Assembly (NCBI GenBank): GCA_964587155.1
Contig: CAZPKF010000005.1
Location: 80,614 to 144,613, forward strand
DNA from: Hallerella sp964587155
GTDB taxonomy: Bacteria > Fibrobacterota > Fibrobacteria > Fibrobacterales > Fibrobacteraceae
Length of the DNA: 64,000 bases
Direction: 5' to 3'
Shown: positions 34,532 through 44,486 of the stretch, in pieces
Numbering within the stretch: position 1 is the stretch's first letter
Layout: the number at the start of each line of letters is the position of its first letter
The notes under the pieces: generated by a model
What the model saw: only the letters and a program-made list of their open reading frames with translations
Told to the model about the DNA's origin: nothing
The model's database searches: none
Translations under genes and position numbers: made by a program

Positions 34532-36513
34532 GGCTTCGTTCCATCCGTTTCTGCAGGCGAAGATTCTGTTTTTTCAGACGGCTCCGGCGGTTTGACCGCC
34601 TGTTTCAACAGCTCAATCTGCTTTTTCGCATGGGCATTCGCCGGATCTATTTCAAGGACTTTCAAGTAATAACCGATGGAACGTTCATTCAATCCCAGAC
34701 TTTGGCAAATTTCAGCCAAATGGACAAAGACGGATGTATCCTTGTAAAACATTGCCTCCAGCGAATCTTCCTCGGCGAATGATTCCACTTTTTCCATCAA
34801 AGTCAACGCTTCACGGCCTTTGCCTTCGCGGTAAAGCGCCCACGCTTTGGAATCCATAAAGGCAACGATCGACGGTTCCAGTTTTAACGCCTCGTCAATC
34901 AGGGAACTTCCCCACCGGACTTCTTCTGGGCTGCGGTTCAAATCCACCAAGGTGTAACCCAAATGATTTTTGGCAACGGCATCGGAGGGATTTTTTTCAA
35001 ATATTTTTTTGAACACGACGATTGCCGAATCTATCTGCCGAAAAGCAATCAAGTTAACGCCATAAGCGAACAAAATCTGCGAATTTTCGCCACCGATTTG
35101 AATGGCTTCAATAAAATGTTCGCTCGATTTTCTCCGCAAAGATTCAGCAGAATCCCGATTTCCGGAACTAATCCATCCCCTTTCCAAATAGTCCGCATTC
35201 ATTTGCAAAATAAATCCGTATTCCGAATGCGTTGCAGCCAGCTCCATCGAAACTTCCCTGTCGAATTCCCGCAAGCGTTCCAAATCCCCAGCCGAAAGCA
35301 ACAAGGTGCGCAAAGAATCCCGTTTGGCATTAGGCCGAAGGACTTCGTCCAAAATCGGATAAATTTTCGCAAAGGTTTTTTGGTTCAAATATTGAGAGAC
35401 CAATGATCCACGGTATGCCGCAGGTTCCGCACGATAGGCCTTTTCCAAATATTCCACCGCTTTAGATGTGTCTCCATCCGTAAGCGCATATGCGCTGAGC
35501 ATCCCATTTGCCGCCGCCCGGTATGTATCCGATTCTGCCAAACGACCCCAATGGATATTCGCCTGTTCTACCATGCCCAACTTCGTTTCCAACAATGCGA
35601 CATCCATCAACACAAATTCTCGAGTCGGCTGCCGTTTATAAATAGCCTTCAAAGAATCCAACGCCACCGTATCCTGTTTCAGATCCACAAGGACAGCCAC
35701 CAGGAGCGCAACCGACAGCGAGTCATCGGCATGGGCGGAATCCGCACGAAACTCTTCTACCGACGACAAGGCCTCTTCATAACGCTTCATTCCAAAAAGA
35801 AGCCGGATTCGACTTTCCAAAAAAGCCCTGTCTCCTCGAACTTCGTAAACGTCGCCTAAAAGATCCGCCAGCGCAGAATCCTTTTTCGCTTCGGCCAACA
35901 GCCCAACTTGGCGCTCGAGCATAGATTGCGGATAACCGATTTGCGGCAACAAGATGCCATAAACGCGCGAAAGTTCCTCTTTCTCCTGAACAATTTCTAA
36001 CAACAGGGAATATTCATACAACGCGCGAAAATCCCGTTCGTTCAAATCAACCGCTTTTTTGTAATACGCAAGGGCGCTGTCCAAATTCGACACGCCGCTG
36101 TAAACCCGCCCGAGAAGCGCGTATTGTCCGCTGTTTTTCTTCCCGGCAAGGCCCTTGATCTTTTCGGCGAATTCCACCGCGTCAGGCGCTCCACGTTTAT
36201 CCATCAAATCCAAAACGGAAAACGCCAAAAAACGATTTTCGGGATCCGCCTCGTGCGCATGGACCAAAAACTGTTCTGCAAGTCCCAATTCCCCTTGGGA
36301 TTGCAACGTCAACGCCCTTAAAAAAGAACCGTGTGCAATTTCTTTCCGCAGCAGTTCCACGCTGTCCATGGGAACAGAAAATGCCGGCGTTTTGCTCTTA
36401 GGCGGAAGGCTGTCGACTTGCGGCGCCTCCACGGTCACCGCGGGTTTAGAAGGGCTGCATGCGAACATGCCAAAGCTCAACAAAAAGACAAGGGCAAAAT
36501 TCCAACAGCGCAT
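34528..36513 (-). CDS. TPR-repeat lipoprotein
   Basis: 661 residues. After the lipobox (FLLSFGMFAC) come many TPR-like helix pairs over the whole length, for example LGRVYSGVSNLDSALAYYKKA near 120 and VHLAEICQSLGLNERSIGYY near 605. TPRs mediate protein-protein contacts; outer-membrane or envelope assembly is the likely setting. It lies between the LolB-like and PASTA genes, with a GGAG site before the start. No enzymatic motif is seen. Confidence 0.8.
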   Translation of the reverse strand: MRCWNFALVFLLSFGMFACSPSKPAVTVEAPQVDSLPPKSKTPAFSVPMDSVELLRKEIAHGSFLRALTLQSQGELGLAEQFLVHAHEADPENRFLAFSVLDLMDKRGAPDAVEFAEKIKGLAGKKNSGQYALLGRVYSGVSNLDSALAYYKKAVDLNERDFRALYEYSLLLEIVQEKEELSRVYGILLPQIGYPQSMLERQVGLLAEAKKDSALADLLGDVYEVRGDRAFLESRIRLLFGMKRYEEALSSVEEFRADSAHADDSLSVALLVAVLVDLKQDTVALDSLKAIYKRQPTREFVLMDVALLETKLGMVEQANIHWGRLAESDTYRAAANGMLSAYALTDGDTSKAVEYLEKAYRAEPAAYRGSLVSQYLNQKTFAKIYPILDEVLRPNAKRDSLRTLLLSAGDLERLREFDREVSMELAATHSEYGFILQMNADYLERGWISSGNRDSAESLRRKSSEHFIEAIQIGGENSQILFAYGVNLIAFRQIDSAIVVFKKIFEKNPSDAVAKNHLGYTLVDLNRSPEEVRWGSSLIDEALKLEPSIVAFMDSKAWALYREGKGREALTLMEKVESFAEEDSLEAMFYKDTSVFVHLAEICQSLGLNERSIGYYLKVLEIDPANAHAKKQIELLKQAVKPPEPSEKTESSPAETDGTKP

Positions 36514-36519
36514 TTCTGT

Positions 36520-37290
36520 TTACTCCGAAACGACCAAATTGATTTTCGCCCCGGCAGAAAGGAGCGTTTCTGCAGCCGGGTCCTGAGAAATCACAAGGCC
36601 AGACGCTATCCCCGCTTTTTTGCGGACAGTTACTTTTCCAACGATAAATCCTGCTTCCCTCAAATTTTGCCTTGCAATGGCCAGCCGGACTTGGGACACA
36701 TTGGGCAAACTGATTTTTTGCCCTTTAGTCCCCGAAGACAAAAAGATGTCCACAGTATCGCCCTGATGCACAAGCGAGCCTTCCGACGGGTTCGTTCGGA
36801 CAACTTTGCCCTTCGACAAATTCGGATGAGGCGTTGTGAACGTCAGGCCGACATTCAACCCCGCTTTTTCAATTTCACGAACAGCCTCTTCTCCGTTTTT
36901 GTCAAACAAATCCGGCACCGTAAATTGGTGAAGTCCATCCGAAAGCGTCACCCGAATAGTTCGTCCGGGCTTGGAATTTCTATCCGCTAGCGGATTTTGC
37001 CGCATCACCAAACCGATATCGTAACGGTTGCTGTATTCCCTTTCTTGTGAAAACGCAATCTGGAACCCGGCTTCGGTCGCCGCAGCAACCGCCTTGGCGC
37101 TGTCGAGACCTTCAAGAGCGGGAACGCGCAATTCTTCTGCATATTCCCGAGCGACAACGGGCATCACCGCCTTGTCGAAAAGGATGGCGCACAAGACAAG
37201 ACACACCGCCAACCAGAAAAGGGCATAAAGCCACGGTCTCTTCGACAATATTCGATAAACGAAAGTTTTCTTTTGAGAACGCTCGTCCAT
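36520..37290 (-). CDS. PASTA-domain membrane protein
   Basis: 256 residues. A short cytosolic N-terminus and one membrane helix (LYALFWLAVCLVLCAILF, about 21-38) precede three PASTA repeats (about 54-118, 120-185, 190-256), each ending in the typical (V/I)xVxxS pattern such as GRTIRVTLSDG and GDTVDIFLSSG. PASTA domains bind peptidoglycan and are usually fused to Ser/Thr kinases or PBPs; no kinase domain is present here. Probably a wall sensor or scaffold. It is one base past the Crp stop, in the same operon. Confidence 0.9.
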   Translation of the reverse strand: MDERSQKKTFVYRILSKRPWLYALFWLAVCLVLCAILFDKAVMPVVAREYAEELRVPALEGLDSAKAVAAATEAGFQIAFSQEREYSNRYDIGLVMRQNPLADRNSKPGRTIRVTLSDGLHQFTVPDLFDKNGEEAVREIEKAGLNVGLTFTTPHPNLSKGKVVRTNPSEGSLVHQGDTVDIFLSSGTKGQKISLPNVSQVRLAIARQNLREAGFIVGKVTVRKKAGIASGLVISQDPAAETLLSAGAKINLVVSE

Positions 37291-37291
37291 T

Positions 37292-38005
37292 TTAATCCTT
37301 CGGATTCAATTCGTGAAGCTTGCCTACTTCCGATATCACCAAATCCTTTCCCATTAGAGAAATTGTTCCCCGGCGAGAAAGCGTCGAAAAAACTCGGCTA
37401 ACTGTTTCGCGGGTCGTGCCAGACATTTCGGCAAATTGCTGCTGCGTCGGACGATTGCGAATGACAGTCACCATTTCACCGTTGCGTCCATGAATGCGCA
37501 CACCGCGGTCTTCCATCAAACTGAGAATCGTTCCGGCGACGCGCCCGTAAACAGACATTGTCGCCAAAGATCCGATTTGCCGGTTCGCATTGCGCAAACG
37601 ACGACTCATCTGTACAAGCAATCCCGTTGCCAATTCCGGTGTCGTTTTCAACAATTCCAAAAAATGTTCACGTCGGATGACAAGCACTTTTGTCGGCTGC
37701 ACCGCCTTTACCGAAGCGGAACGAGGCTCTCCATCAATCAAGGACATTTCACCAAAAGAATCGCCGCGGGAAAGAAGCGTAAGGATAGTCTCCTTGCCGT
37801 CCGTTCCGGTGACGTAAACTTTGACTTCGCCCTCTGCGATAAGGAAGAGCGCTCTTGTCGATTCATCCTTTTCCAAGATTATCGTTTCATCACGGCTGAA
37901 AGTATTGGCGATGACAAGAGTCGCCAATTGCTTCAGCTGATCTTCGGTAAGTTCCGAAAAGAGATCGACCCCTTTCAAAAGTTCAACGGTGTTTTCTCCA
38001 GCCAA
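37292..38005 (-). CDS. Crp/Fnr-family transcriptional regulator
   Basis: 237 residues. N-terminal cyclic-nucleotide-binding beta-barrel (FSRDETIILEKDESTRALFLI to RGDSFGEMSLIDGEPRSASV) and a C-terminal HTH (TQQQFAEMSGTTRETVSRVFSTL). No Fe-S cysteines are seen, so it is Crp-like rather than Fnr-like. TTG start at 38005 has a GGAGG site. It lies 13 bases after purA's coding end and begins the run with PASTA, TPR and LolB-like genes, so it may regulate envelope genes; the effector is unknown. Confidence 0.88.
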   Translation of the reverse strand: MAGENTVELLKGVDLFSELTEDQLKQLATLVIANTFSRDETIILEKDESTRALFLIAEGEVKVYVTGTDGKETILTLLSRGDSFGEMSLIDGEPRSASVKAVQPTKVLVIRREHFLELLKTTPELATGLLVQMSRRLRNANRQIGSLATMSVYGRVAGTILSLMEDRGVRIHGRNGEMVTVIRNRPTQQQFAEMSGTTRETVSRVFSTLSRRGTISLMGKDLVISEVGKLHELNPKD

Positions 38006-38018
38006 AAGGGACCTCCAA

Positions 38019-39314
38019 TCAGTTCATATCGATAATGATACTTTCGTCCCGATGCGCTCCAATTGAAATCATGCCGATTTTTACTCCGACCAATTTCGAA
38101 ATTTCTTCCAAATACCGCTGCGCATTGACAGGAAGTTCATCCCAAGTTTTGCAGCGAGTCGTGTTTTCTTTCCAGCCCGGAAGAGTTTCGTAAACCGGCG
38201 TGCAACGGCCAACTTTAGAAAGCTGGTTCGGGAATACTTCGATTTTCTTTCCATCGCATTCATAATGCGTGCAAACTTTAATTTCGTCAAACGTGTCCAG
38301 CACGTCGAGTTTGGTGATAGCCAAATGCGTGAGTCCGTTCACCAAAGCCGCTTTGCGCACAACGGGAGCATCGAACCACCCACACCGGCGGTTTCGCCCT
38401 GTCGTCGCACCGTATTCATTGCCGAGTTCGCGGAGTTTGTCGCCCGTTTCATCCAGCAATTCCGTGGGGAAAGGACCGTTGCCAACCCGCGTCGTATAAG
38501 CTTTGACAACCCCGACAACCTGATCGATGGCTGTTGGGCCGACTCCGGCTCCGCAACTGGCATAACCGGCAACCGTATTGCTCGAAGTCACATACGGATA
38601 CGTTCCCTGGTCCACATCGAGAATCGTTCCTTGAGCACCTTCAAAAATCAAGCGTTTGTTGTCTTTCAACGCTTTGTGAAGAACATCGCTCACGTCGCAG
38701 ACAAACGGTTTCAGAGCTTGACCCAGCTGGAGATAATCCCGAATGACCTGCTCCGGATCAATTTCCGGAACATCGTACATGACTCGAAATTCTTCATTGT
38801 GAATTTTGGCCATCGCTTCAACGCGCGGGCGCAGTTCGCGTTCATCCATCAAATCGCCAACTCGAACGCCAATGCGGTTCACCTTGTCGCTGTAGCACGG
38901 CCCGATTCCGCGGCCCGTAGTACCAATCGCCGACTTGCCCGCTTTTTTCTCTTTCGCCTTGTCCAACGCAGAATGATATGGGAGAACGACATGCGCATTG
39001 TCCGCAATGACAAGCCGTTGACACGTTCCCGCATCCACAGCAATTCCCTTCGTGCGGAGGTCTGCAATTTCCGCCAACGTTTGAATCGGATCGATGACAA
39101 CACCGTTTCCGATGACGCAAAGCTTATCCTTGTGCATGATGCCCGAAGGAATCAAGTGGAAGACGAACTTCTGATCTCCCACTTCTACCGTATGGCCGGC
39201 ATTCGCACCGCCTTGGAACCGGACAATCACGTCTGCATCCAACGTGAGAAAATCAACAATCTTGGCTTTTCCTTCGTCTCCCCACTGGGAACCGATCACT
39301 ACACGATTTGGCAT
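38019..39314 (-). CDS. purA: Adenylosuccinate synthetase
   Basis: 431 residues. PurA joins IMP with aspartate using GTP, the first step to AMP. The IMP/GTP-binding loop is GSQWGDEGKAKIVDFL; the usual GKGK is GKAK here, a small change. Other blocks: VIDPIQTLAE, GTTGRGIGPCYSDK, AQGTILDVDQGTYPYVTSSN and GRNRRCGWFDAP. An AGAAGGAT site precedes ATG 39314. The upstream 173 bases contain no gene and probably the purA promoter. Confidence 0.97.
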   Translation of the reverse strand: MPNRVVIGSQWGDEGKAKIVDFLTLDADVIVRFQGGANAGHTVEVGDQKFVFHLIPSGIMHKDKLCVIGNGVVIDPIQTLAEIADLRTKGIAVDAGTCQRLVIADNAHVVLPYHSALDKAKEKKAGKSAIGTTGRGIGPCYSDKVNRIGVRVGDLMDERELRPRVEAMAKIHNEEFRVMYDVPEIDPEQVIRDYLQLGQALKPFVCDVSDVLHKALKDNKRLIFEGAQGTILDVDQGTYPYVTSSNTVAGYASCGAGVGPTAIDQVVGVVKAYTTRVGNGPFPTELLDETGDKLRELGNEYGATTGRNRRCGWFDAPVVRKAALVNGLTHLAITKLDVLDTFDEIKVCTHYECDGKKIEVFPNQLSKVGRCTPVYETLPGWKENTTRCKTWDELPVNAQRYLEEISKLVGVKIGMISIGAHRDESIIIDMN

Positions 39315-39487
39315 ATATCCTTCTCATGAAAAAACGCGAAAGGAAGGAGCAAAGGTCTGTCCTCGCCCCTTTTTCGCCTTAAAACTAGAAAAGTATTTTC
39401 GATACAGGGATGGACACGTTTTCTGTTGACGGAAATTTCATCCCGAATTTTTGATCCCCGAAACATTTCGCCTTTTCAAAGAGAAAC

Positions 39488-40207
39488 TCAGACCCTATTA
39501 CCGTAATCCCGTTCCCCGAAAAGGGCCGTTCCAACGCGAATCATCGTCGCCCCTTCTTCGATGGCAACTTCCAAATCCCCCGTCATTCCCATGGAAAGTT
39601 CCGTGAAATTTTCAAAAGCGCCGCCGCGGGAAAGCATTTTTTCTTGCAAACGCCGCAAGAAGGCGAATCCTTCGCGGGAATCTTCAGCAACTCCGGTGTT
39701 CTTGCCTATGGTCATCAACCCTCTGTAACGCAAATGCGGAGAATTGGGCAACGAAAGCAAAAAATTTTCTGCCGCATCCATGGAAACGCCGCTTTTGGTT
39801 TCTTCTTCCGACGTATTCACTTGAAACAGGATGTCCAGTTTTTTTCCCAATTCCGAACAAATCCGTTCCAATTTTTCAACCGACTTGACGTCGGCAATGG
39901 AATGGATGCAATCGGCGACAGTTGCCGCATGGCGAAGTTTATTCGATTGCACAGGGCCGATGATATGACAGCGGACTCCCGGACGTTTCTCGCTGAATTT
40001 TTCAACCGCTTCCTGCACCCGGTTTTCGCCAAAATCTTTTGCTCCGATTTGGAGCGCTTTTTCCACAGACTCCATCGGGTGAAATTTGGAAACCCAAATC
40101 AAGAGAACGCTTTCTCTTGTGCGGTTACTTTGTTTGCAAGCTGCGGAAATTCTCAATTCCAACGCCTCGTATGCGAGGCGCATTTCTTCAATCGTCCGTT
40201 CTGGCAT
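39488..40207 (-). CDS. yggS: PLP homeostasis protein (YggS/PLPBP family)
   Basis: 239 residues. The YggS barrel signature includes LIWVSKFHPMESVEKAL (Lys of the PLP site), GENRVQEAVEKF, HIIGPVQSNKLR and LSMGMTGDLEVAIEEG...MIRVGTALFG. It binds pyridoxal phosphate and balances vitamin B6 and amino-acid pools without an enzyme reaction. The ATG at 40207 has AAGGA five bases upstream, inside the lon 3' end; lon and yggS overlap by about 20 bases. An ATG six bases earlier is possible. Confidence 0.92.
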   Translation of the reverse strand: MPERTIEEMRLAYEALELRISAACKQSNRTRESVLLIWVSKFHPMESVEKALQIGAKDFGENRVQEAVEKFSEKRPGVRCHIIGPVQSNKLRHAATVADCIHSIADVKSVEKLERICSELGKKLDILFQVNTSEEETKSGVSMDAAENFLLSLPNSPHLRYRGLMTIGKNTGVAEDSREGFAFLRRLQEKMLSRGGAFENFTELSMGMTGDLEVAIEEGATMIRVGTALFGERDYGNRV

Positions 40208-42602
40208 TTTCATCCTTCTTTGCCCGCGAGCCTTTTTTCTTGGACCTTGGAAAAAGAATCGAAATCAACTCATCGATATGATTTTTCGTGTGGATTTTCA
40301 AGCCCTTCTTTGCCGGAGCGGGCAATTCGGCAATATCCTTTTCATTTTGCTTGGGCAGATAAAGCGTTTTGACACCGGCATCCAAAGCGGCCAACGCTTT
40401 TTCGTTCAATCCGCCGATAGGGAGCAAGTCTCCACTCAGACTCACCTCGCCGGTGAATGCAATTTCCGGAGCGACCGGAGTCCGGGTGAATGCGGAAAGC
40501 AGCGAAAGGGTAAGCGCAATCCCCGCAGAGGGACCGTCTTTGGGGACCGCTCCTTCGGGAACGTGAATGTGGATATCCGTTTTGCGGACAATCGCCGGGT
40601 CAATGTCAAAACGCAGAAGCCGTTCACGGACAAGGCTCAGGGCGATTTGAGCGGATTCCTTCATCACATCGCCCAGTTTTCCCGTCAACAGCAAATGACC
40701 TCGCCCCGACAGCAACTTTGTTTCGATTAAAAGGATTTCTCCTCCGACAGACGTCCAGGCAAGGCCCGTGATGACGCCGAAATGCCCTGCCGCAGGCAAA
40801 CGGTTCGCCAAAAAACGGGGAACGCCCAAATATTTTTCCACAAGCTTCGGGGTCAATGTCAAATTCCCCGATTTGCCCATCAGCATTTCCTTGACGCGTT
40901 TGCGGACAATCGTTTCAATCATGCGTTCAAGTTCCCGGACGCCCGCTTCCCGGGTGTATTCCCGCAAAACGGTCCGCAAAGAATCCTCGTCAAACACGAT
41001 AGCTTTTTTGTCTTTCACGCCACAATTTCCAAGGACTTTGGGAACCAGGTAATCCTTGGCGATGGAAAGTTTTTCATGTGGATAATAGCCCGGTAAACGA
41101 ACCACTTCCATTCGGTCGGCAAGCGGAGCGGGAATCGTTTCTTCGGAATTTGCCGTAGCGACAAAGAGGACTTTTGAAAAATCCAAACCCACTTCCATAA
41201 AGTGGTCCGTAAAGTCTCCGTTCAATTCCGGATCAAGTACTTCGAGCATGGCACTTGCCGGATCGCCACGGTAATCGTTTCCCATTTTATCGATTTCATC
41301 CAGTAAGATCACCGGATTCATGCATTTCGCATGGCGCAAGGCCTGGATAAAACGCCCCGGCATGGAACCGATATACGTCCGGCGGTGGCCGCGGATTTCC
41401 GCTTCGTCTTGCACACCTCCAAGTGTGACCCTTGCAAAATTTCGGCCCAAAGATTCCGCAATGGAACGAACCAATGTCGTTTTGCCGACTCCCGGCGGCC
41501 CGACTAGACAGATAATCGGAGCTTTATTCTCGGTTTGGGTGAGCTTCAACACGGCGACGTATTCCAAAATACGCTCTTTTACTTTGTCGAGCCCATAGTG
41601 CCCGGAATCCAGATTTTTCTTGACTTTTTTCAAATCCAGATCCGTATCCGTGTAAACTCCATAGGGAATCGAAAGGAACCAGTCGATGTAATTGCGCGAG
41701 ACGGCGTATTCCGGACTGGCCGGCTGCATCAAACGCATCCGCCCGAATTCTTCGTCCAACTTTTCTTGAATGGCGGGAGAAAAATGTTTTTCTTGAACTT
41801 TCCGGACCAATTTTTCAATTTCGTCTCCGTCACCGCCGGAAATTTCATTTTGCAGCAAACGAATCTGTTCGCCGATGAACCATTCCTTTTGATTTTGCTG
41901 CATCTTTTGCTGAACGTCGTCGCGAACCTGTTCTGCAACACTTTCCGCTTCGATGGCCGCTTTCAAATTGGTGTCAACGACGCTCCCGAGATTTTCCAAA
42001 TCTACCTGTTCCAAAATCAATTGTTTTTGGGCAGGAGAAATCCGGAGAAAAGGCAACATCGCCATGTAGGCGCCAAAAGGGTCTTCCTTGGCTTTGATGT
42101 TTGCCACGATATCCGACGACAGATTCTGCAGTGCGGCATACCGTTCGAACAGTCGAGTCCCATTTTGCAATAAAGCTTTTGCAGAATCTTCATTCCGCGC
42201 GGCATAATAACGCAGCGAGATTTTCGACAAAAAGCATTCGCGTTTTTCGTCCAGCTCCGCATTCGCCAAATCGACGACAACGATTCCTTCTAATAAAACG
42301 CGCCAACATCCATTGGGTAGCACGGTCACCGACTGAACATGGGCCAAAACGCCGACAGAGGGCAAATCGTCTACAGAAACAGCTTCTTTGTCGGGATTGA
42401 CCTGCAATGCGAGCAATATCAAATCGTGATAATCCCTAGAAATGCGAAGCGCATTCTGGGAAATCGTCCGTCCGACAAGAATTCGCGTCGAAGCCCCCGG
42501 AGTCACCAGGGCATCGCGTAATGGCAAAAGCGGAAACTCGTGCGACAAATCCAGTGCAACGGTTTCCTGCAAATTTTCATTCTCTGAATGTTGTTTCTTC
42601 AA
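40188..42602 (-). CDS. lon: ATP-dependent protease Lon
   Basis: 804 residues, LonA type. N-terminal substrate domain (about 20-230), coiled region, AAA+ module with Walker A GPPGVGKTT (near residue 367) and Walker B LDEIDK, and a C-terminal Ser-Lys protease domain with PKDGPSAGIAL (Ser near 690) and GGLNEKALAAL (Lys near 733). Lon removes misfolded and regulatory proteins. TTG start 42602 with TAAGGATT before it. It is nine bases after clpX and part of the tig-clpP-clpX-lon-yggS run, an assembly of protein-quality genes. Confidence 0.97.
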   Translation of the reverse strand: MKKQHSENENLQETVALDLSHEFPLLPLRDALVTPGASTRILVGRTISQNALRISRDYHDLILLALQVNPDKEAVSVDDLPSVGVLAHVQSVTVLPNGCWRVLLEGIVVVDLANAELDEKRECFLSKISLRYYAARNEDSAKALLQNGTRLFERYAALQNLSSDIVANIKAKEDPFGAYMAMLPFLRISPAQKQLILEQVDLENLGSVVDTNLKAAIEAESVAEQVRDDVQQKMQQNQKEWFIGEQIRLLQNEISGGDGDEIEKLVRKVQEKHFSPAIQEKLDEEFGRMRLMQPASPEYAVSRNYIDWFLSIPYGVYTDTDLDLKKVKKNLDSGHYGLDKVKERILEYVAVLKLTQTENKAPIICLVGPPGVGKTTLVRSIAESLGRNFARVTLGGVQDEAEIRGHRRTYIGSMPGRFIQALRHAKCMNPVILLDEIDKMGNDYRGDPASAMLEVLDPELNGDFTDHFMEVGLDFSKVLFVATANSEETIPAPLADRMEVVRLPGYYPHEKLSIAKDYLVPKVLGNCGVKDKKAIVFDEDSLRTVLREYTREAGVRELERMIETIVRKRVKEMLMGKSGNLTLTPKLVEKYLGVPRFLANRLPAAGHFGVITGLAWTSVGGEILLIETKLLSGRGHLLLTGKLGDVMKESAQIALSLVRERLLRFDIDPAIVRKTDIHIHVPEGAVPKDGPSAGIALTLSLLSAFTRTPVAPEIAFTGEVSLSGDLLPIGGLNEKALAALDAGVKTLYLPKQNEKDIAELPAPAKKGLKIHTKNHIDELISILFPRSKKKGSRAKKDENARTDD

Positions 42603-42611
42603 GCAAAATCC

Positions 42612-43877
42612 TTAGGCGGCGGTTTTGCCGCCATCTTGAGACAAGGCCTTCTTGACTAATGCGGAATCCACCACCAGTTCCTTGATTTTCGATCCGGGCA
42701 ATTCGTACATCGCATTTTGCAATACGCGTTCCACCACGGAGCGGAGCCCACGAGCACCCGTTTTGCGTTGCATCGTACACGAAACAATTTCCGCAATGCC
42801 GTCTTCGGAGAACGTCAATTCAATGCCGTCCATTTTAAACAGCTTCGTATATTGTTTGACAATGGCATTCTTCGGTTCTGTCAAAATGCGTTTCAATGCC
42901 GATTCGTCCAACTCTTCCAAAGAGACGACCACAGGCAAACGTCCGACCAGTTCCGGAATCAACCCGAATCGGATCAAATCGTCCGGTTCAAGTTGTTTGA
43001 ACAACTTCGAAAGGGTATTGTCCTTTTCGGAACGGATATCGGCACCAAAGCCCATCCCACCTTGATTGACGCGATGGGCAATAATTTTATCCAACGTTTC
43101 AAAGGCGCCGCCACAAATGAACAGAATGTTCCTCGTGTTGATTTGCACCAAGCTCTGTTCCGGATGCTTGCGGCCACCCTTTGGCGGAACCTGCGCAGTC
43201 GTTCCTTCCAAAATTTTCAAAAGGCCTTGTTGCACGCCCTCTCCGGAAACATCCCGCGTAATGGAAGGATTCGCCGTCTTACGGGCTATTTTGTCAATTT
43301 CATCGATGAAAATAATGCCGTGTTCCGCCCGGGCAACATCGTAATCCGCCGCTTGCAAGAGACGAACCAAAATGTTTTCCACATCTTCGCCGACATAGCC
43401 CGCTTCTGTGAGCACAGTCGCATCGGCAATGGAAAACGGCACATTTAAAAAGCGGGCGAGCGTCTGGGCCAAAAGGGTCTTGCCGCTGCCTGTCGGGCCA
43501 ACCAAAAGCAAATTGGACTTATCGACTTCGACACTGTCCGAATCTTTTTTTTCCGCATCGGAATTTTGATAACGCAAGCGTTTATAATGGTTGTACACCG
43601 CCACGGATAACGCCACTTTCGCATCATCTTGTCCAATGACAAATTCATCGAGATGAGCTTTCAGCTCTTTAGGCGTTGGAAGAGGCGCTTGAGCGGCTTC
43701 ATTTTGAACTTTGGCCGCCGCCTTGGCAAAGTCGTCGACCAAAAGATTGTAACAAGCCGACACACATTCGTTGCAAATGTGCACATTCGCCCCGGAAATC
43801 ATCTTGGCGACCTGTTCTGCGGGCTTTCCGCAAAAACTGCACGTAATCCGGGGGTGATTTTTTCCGCTTTTGTACAT
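42612..43877 (-). CDS. clpX: ATP-dependent Clp protease ATP-binding subunit ClpX
   Basis: 421 residues. N-terminal zinc-binding domain with CSFCGK and CNECVSAC, Walker A GPTGSGKTLLAQTLA (near residue 123), sensor and Walker B IIFIDEIDKIA, and the C-terminal domain ending in QRKTGARGLRSVVERV. ClpX unfolds substrates and feeds them to ClpP, encoded just upstream. ATG 43877 has AAAGG eight bases before; a TTG one codon earlier is less likely. Confidence 0.97.
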   Translation of the reverse strand: MYKSGKNHPRITCSFCGKPAEQVAKMISGANVHICNECVSACYNLLVDDFAKAAAKVQNEAAQAPLPTPKELKAHLDEFVIGQDDAKVALSVAVYNHYKRLRYQNSDAEKKDSDSVEVDKSNLLLVGPTGSGKTLLAQTLARFLNVPFSIADATVLTEAGYVGEDVENILVRLLQAADYDVARAEHGIIFIDEIDKIARKTANPSITRDVSGEGVQQGLLKILEGTTAQVPPKGGRKHPEQSLVQINTRNILFICGGAFETLDKIIAHRVNQGGMGFGADIRSEKDNTLSKLFKQLEPDDLIRFGLIPELVGRLPVVVSLEELDESALKRILTEPKNAIVKQYTKLFKMDGIELTFSEDGIAEIVSCTMQRKTGARGLRSVVERVLQNAMYELPGSKIKELVVDSALVKKALSQDGGKTAA

Positions 43878-43888
43878 CAAAACGACCT

Positions 43889-44470
43889 TTACTTGCGAGG
43901 CCTAAAAATTTCATCAATGACGCCGAATTCGAGAGCCTCTTCCGGAGTCAAGAAAAAGTCGCGTTCTGTTTTTTCACGAACTTCTTCGATGGAACGGCCA
44001 GAATGCTCAGCAATAATTTCCGAGAGCATTTCACGGGTACGCACCAGTTCTTTCGCATGGACCTGAATATCTGTCGATTGTCCAGTCACAGCGCCGGACG
44101 GCTGATGCAACATAATGCGGGAATGCGGCAACGCATAACGTTTGCCCTTTGTTCCCGCCGCAAGCAAGATCGCCGCCATCGAAATGCTGTCACCAACGCA
44201 GATCGTCGCCACATTCGGACGAATGTGCTGCATTGTATCGTAAATGGCAAGTCCCGCCGAAACATAACCACCCGGACTGTTGATATACAACGTGATATCT
44301 TTTTCTGGATTTTCGTATTCGAGGAAAATCATTTGCGCCATCACGTTATTGGCGACTTCATCGTTGATGGGAGTTCCCAAAAAGATGATCCGTTCCTTGA
44401 GAAGGCGCGAATAGATGTCGTAGGCGCGTTCACCGTGCCCGGTATTTTCAATGATTGTCGGGATGATCAT
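43889..44470 (-). CDS. clpP: ATP-dependent Clp protease proteolytic subunit
   Basis: 193 residues. Catalytic Ser lies in GDSISMAAILLAAG (near residue 97), His in SRIMLHQPSG (near 122), Asp near residue 170. ClpP forms a barrel of 14 subunits and degrades proteins unfolded by ClpX. The start at 44470 has GGGAG before ATG and lies 16 bases past the tig stop; an upstream in-frame ATG at 44521 would overlap tig. Followed eleven bases later by clpX. Confidence 0.95.
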   Translation of the reverse strand: MIIPTIIENTGHGERAYDIYSRLLKERIIFLGTPINDEVANNVMAQMIFLEYENPEKDITLYINSPGGYVSAGLAIYDTMQHIRPNVATICVGDSISMAAILLAAGTKGKRYALPHSRIMLHQPSGAVTGQSTDIQVHAKELVRTREMLSEIIAEHSGRSIEEVREKTERDFFLTPEEALEFGVIDEIFRPRK

Positions 44471-44486
44471 GTTTCTCCCTTGCAAA

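Noticed and set aside
38265..39329. 354-codon open frame on the plus strand
   Set aside because: Antisense to purA and composition of a shadow.
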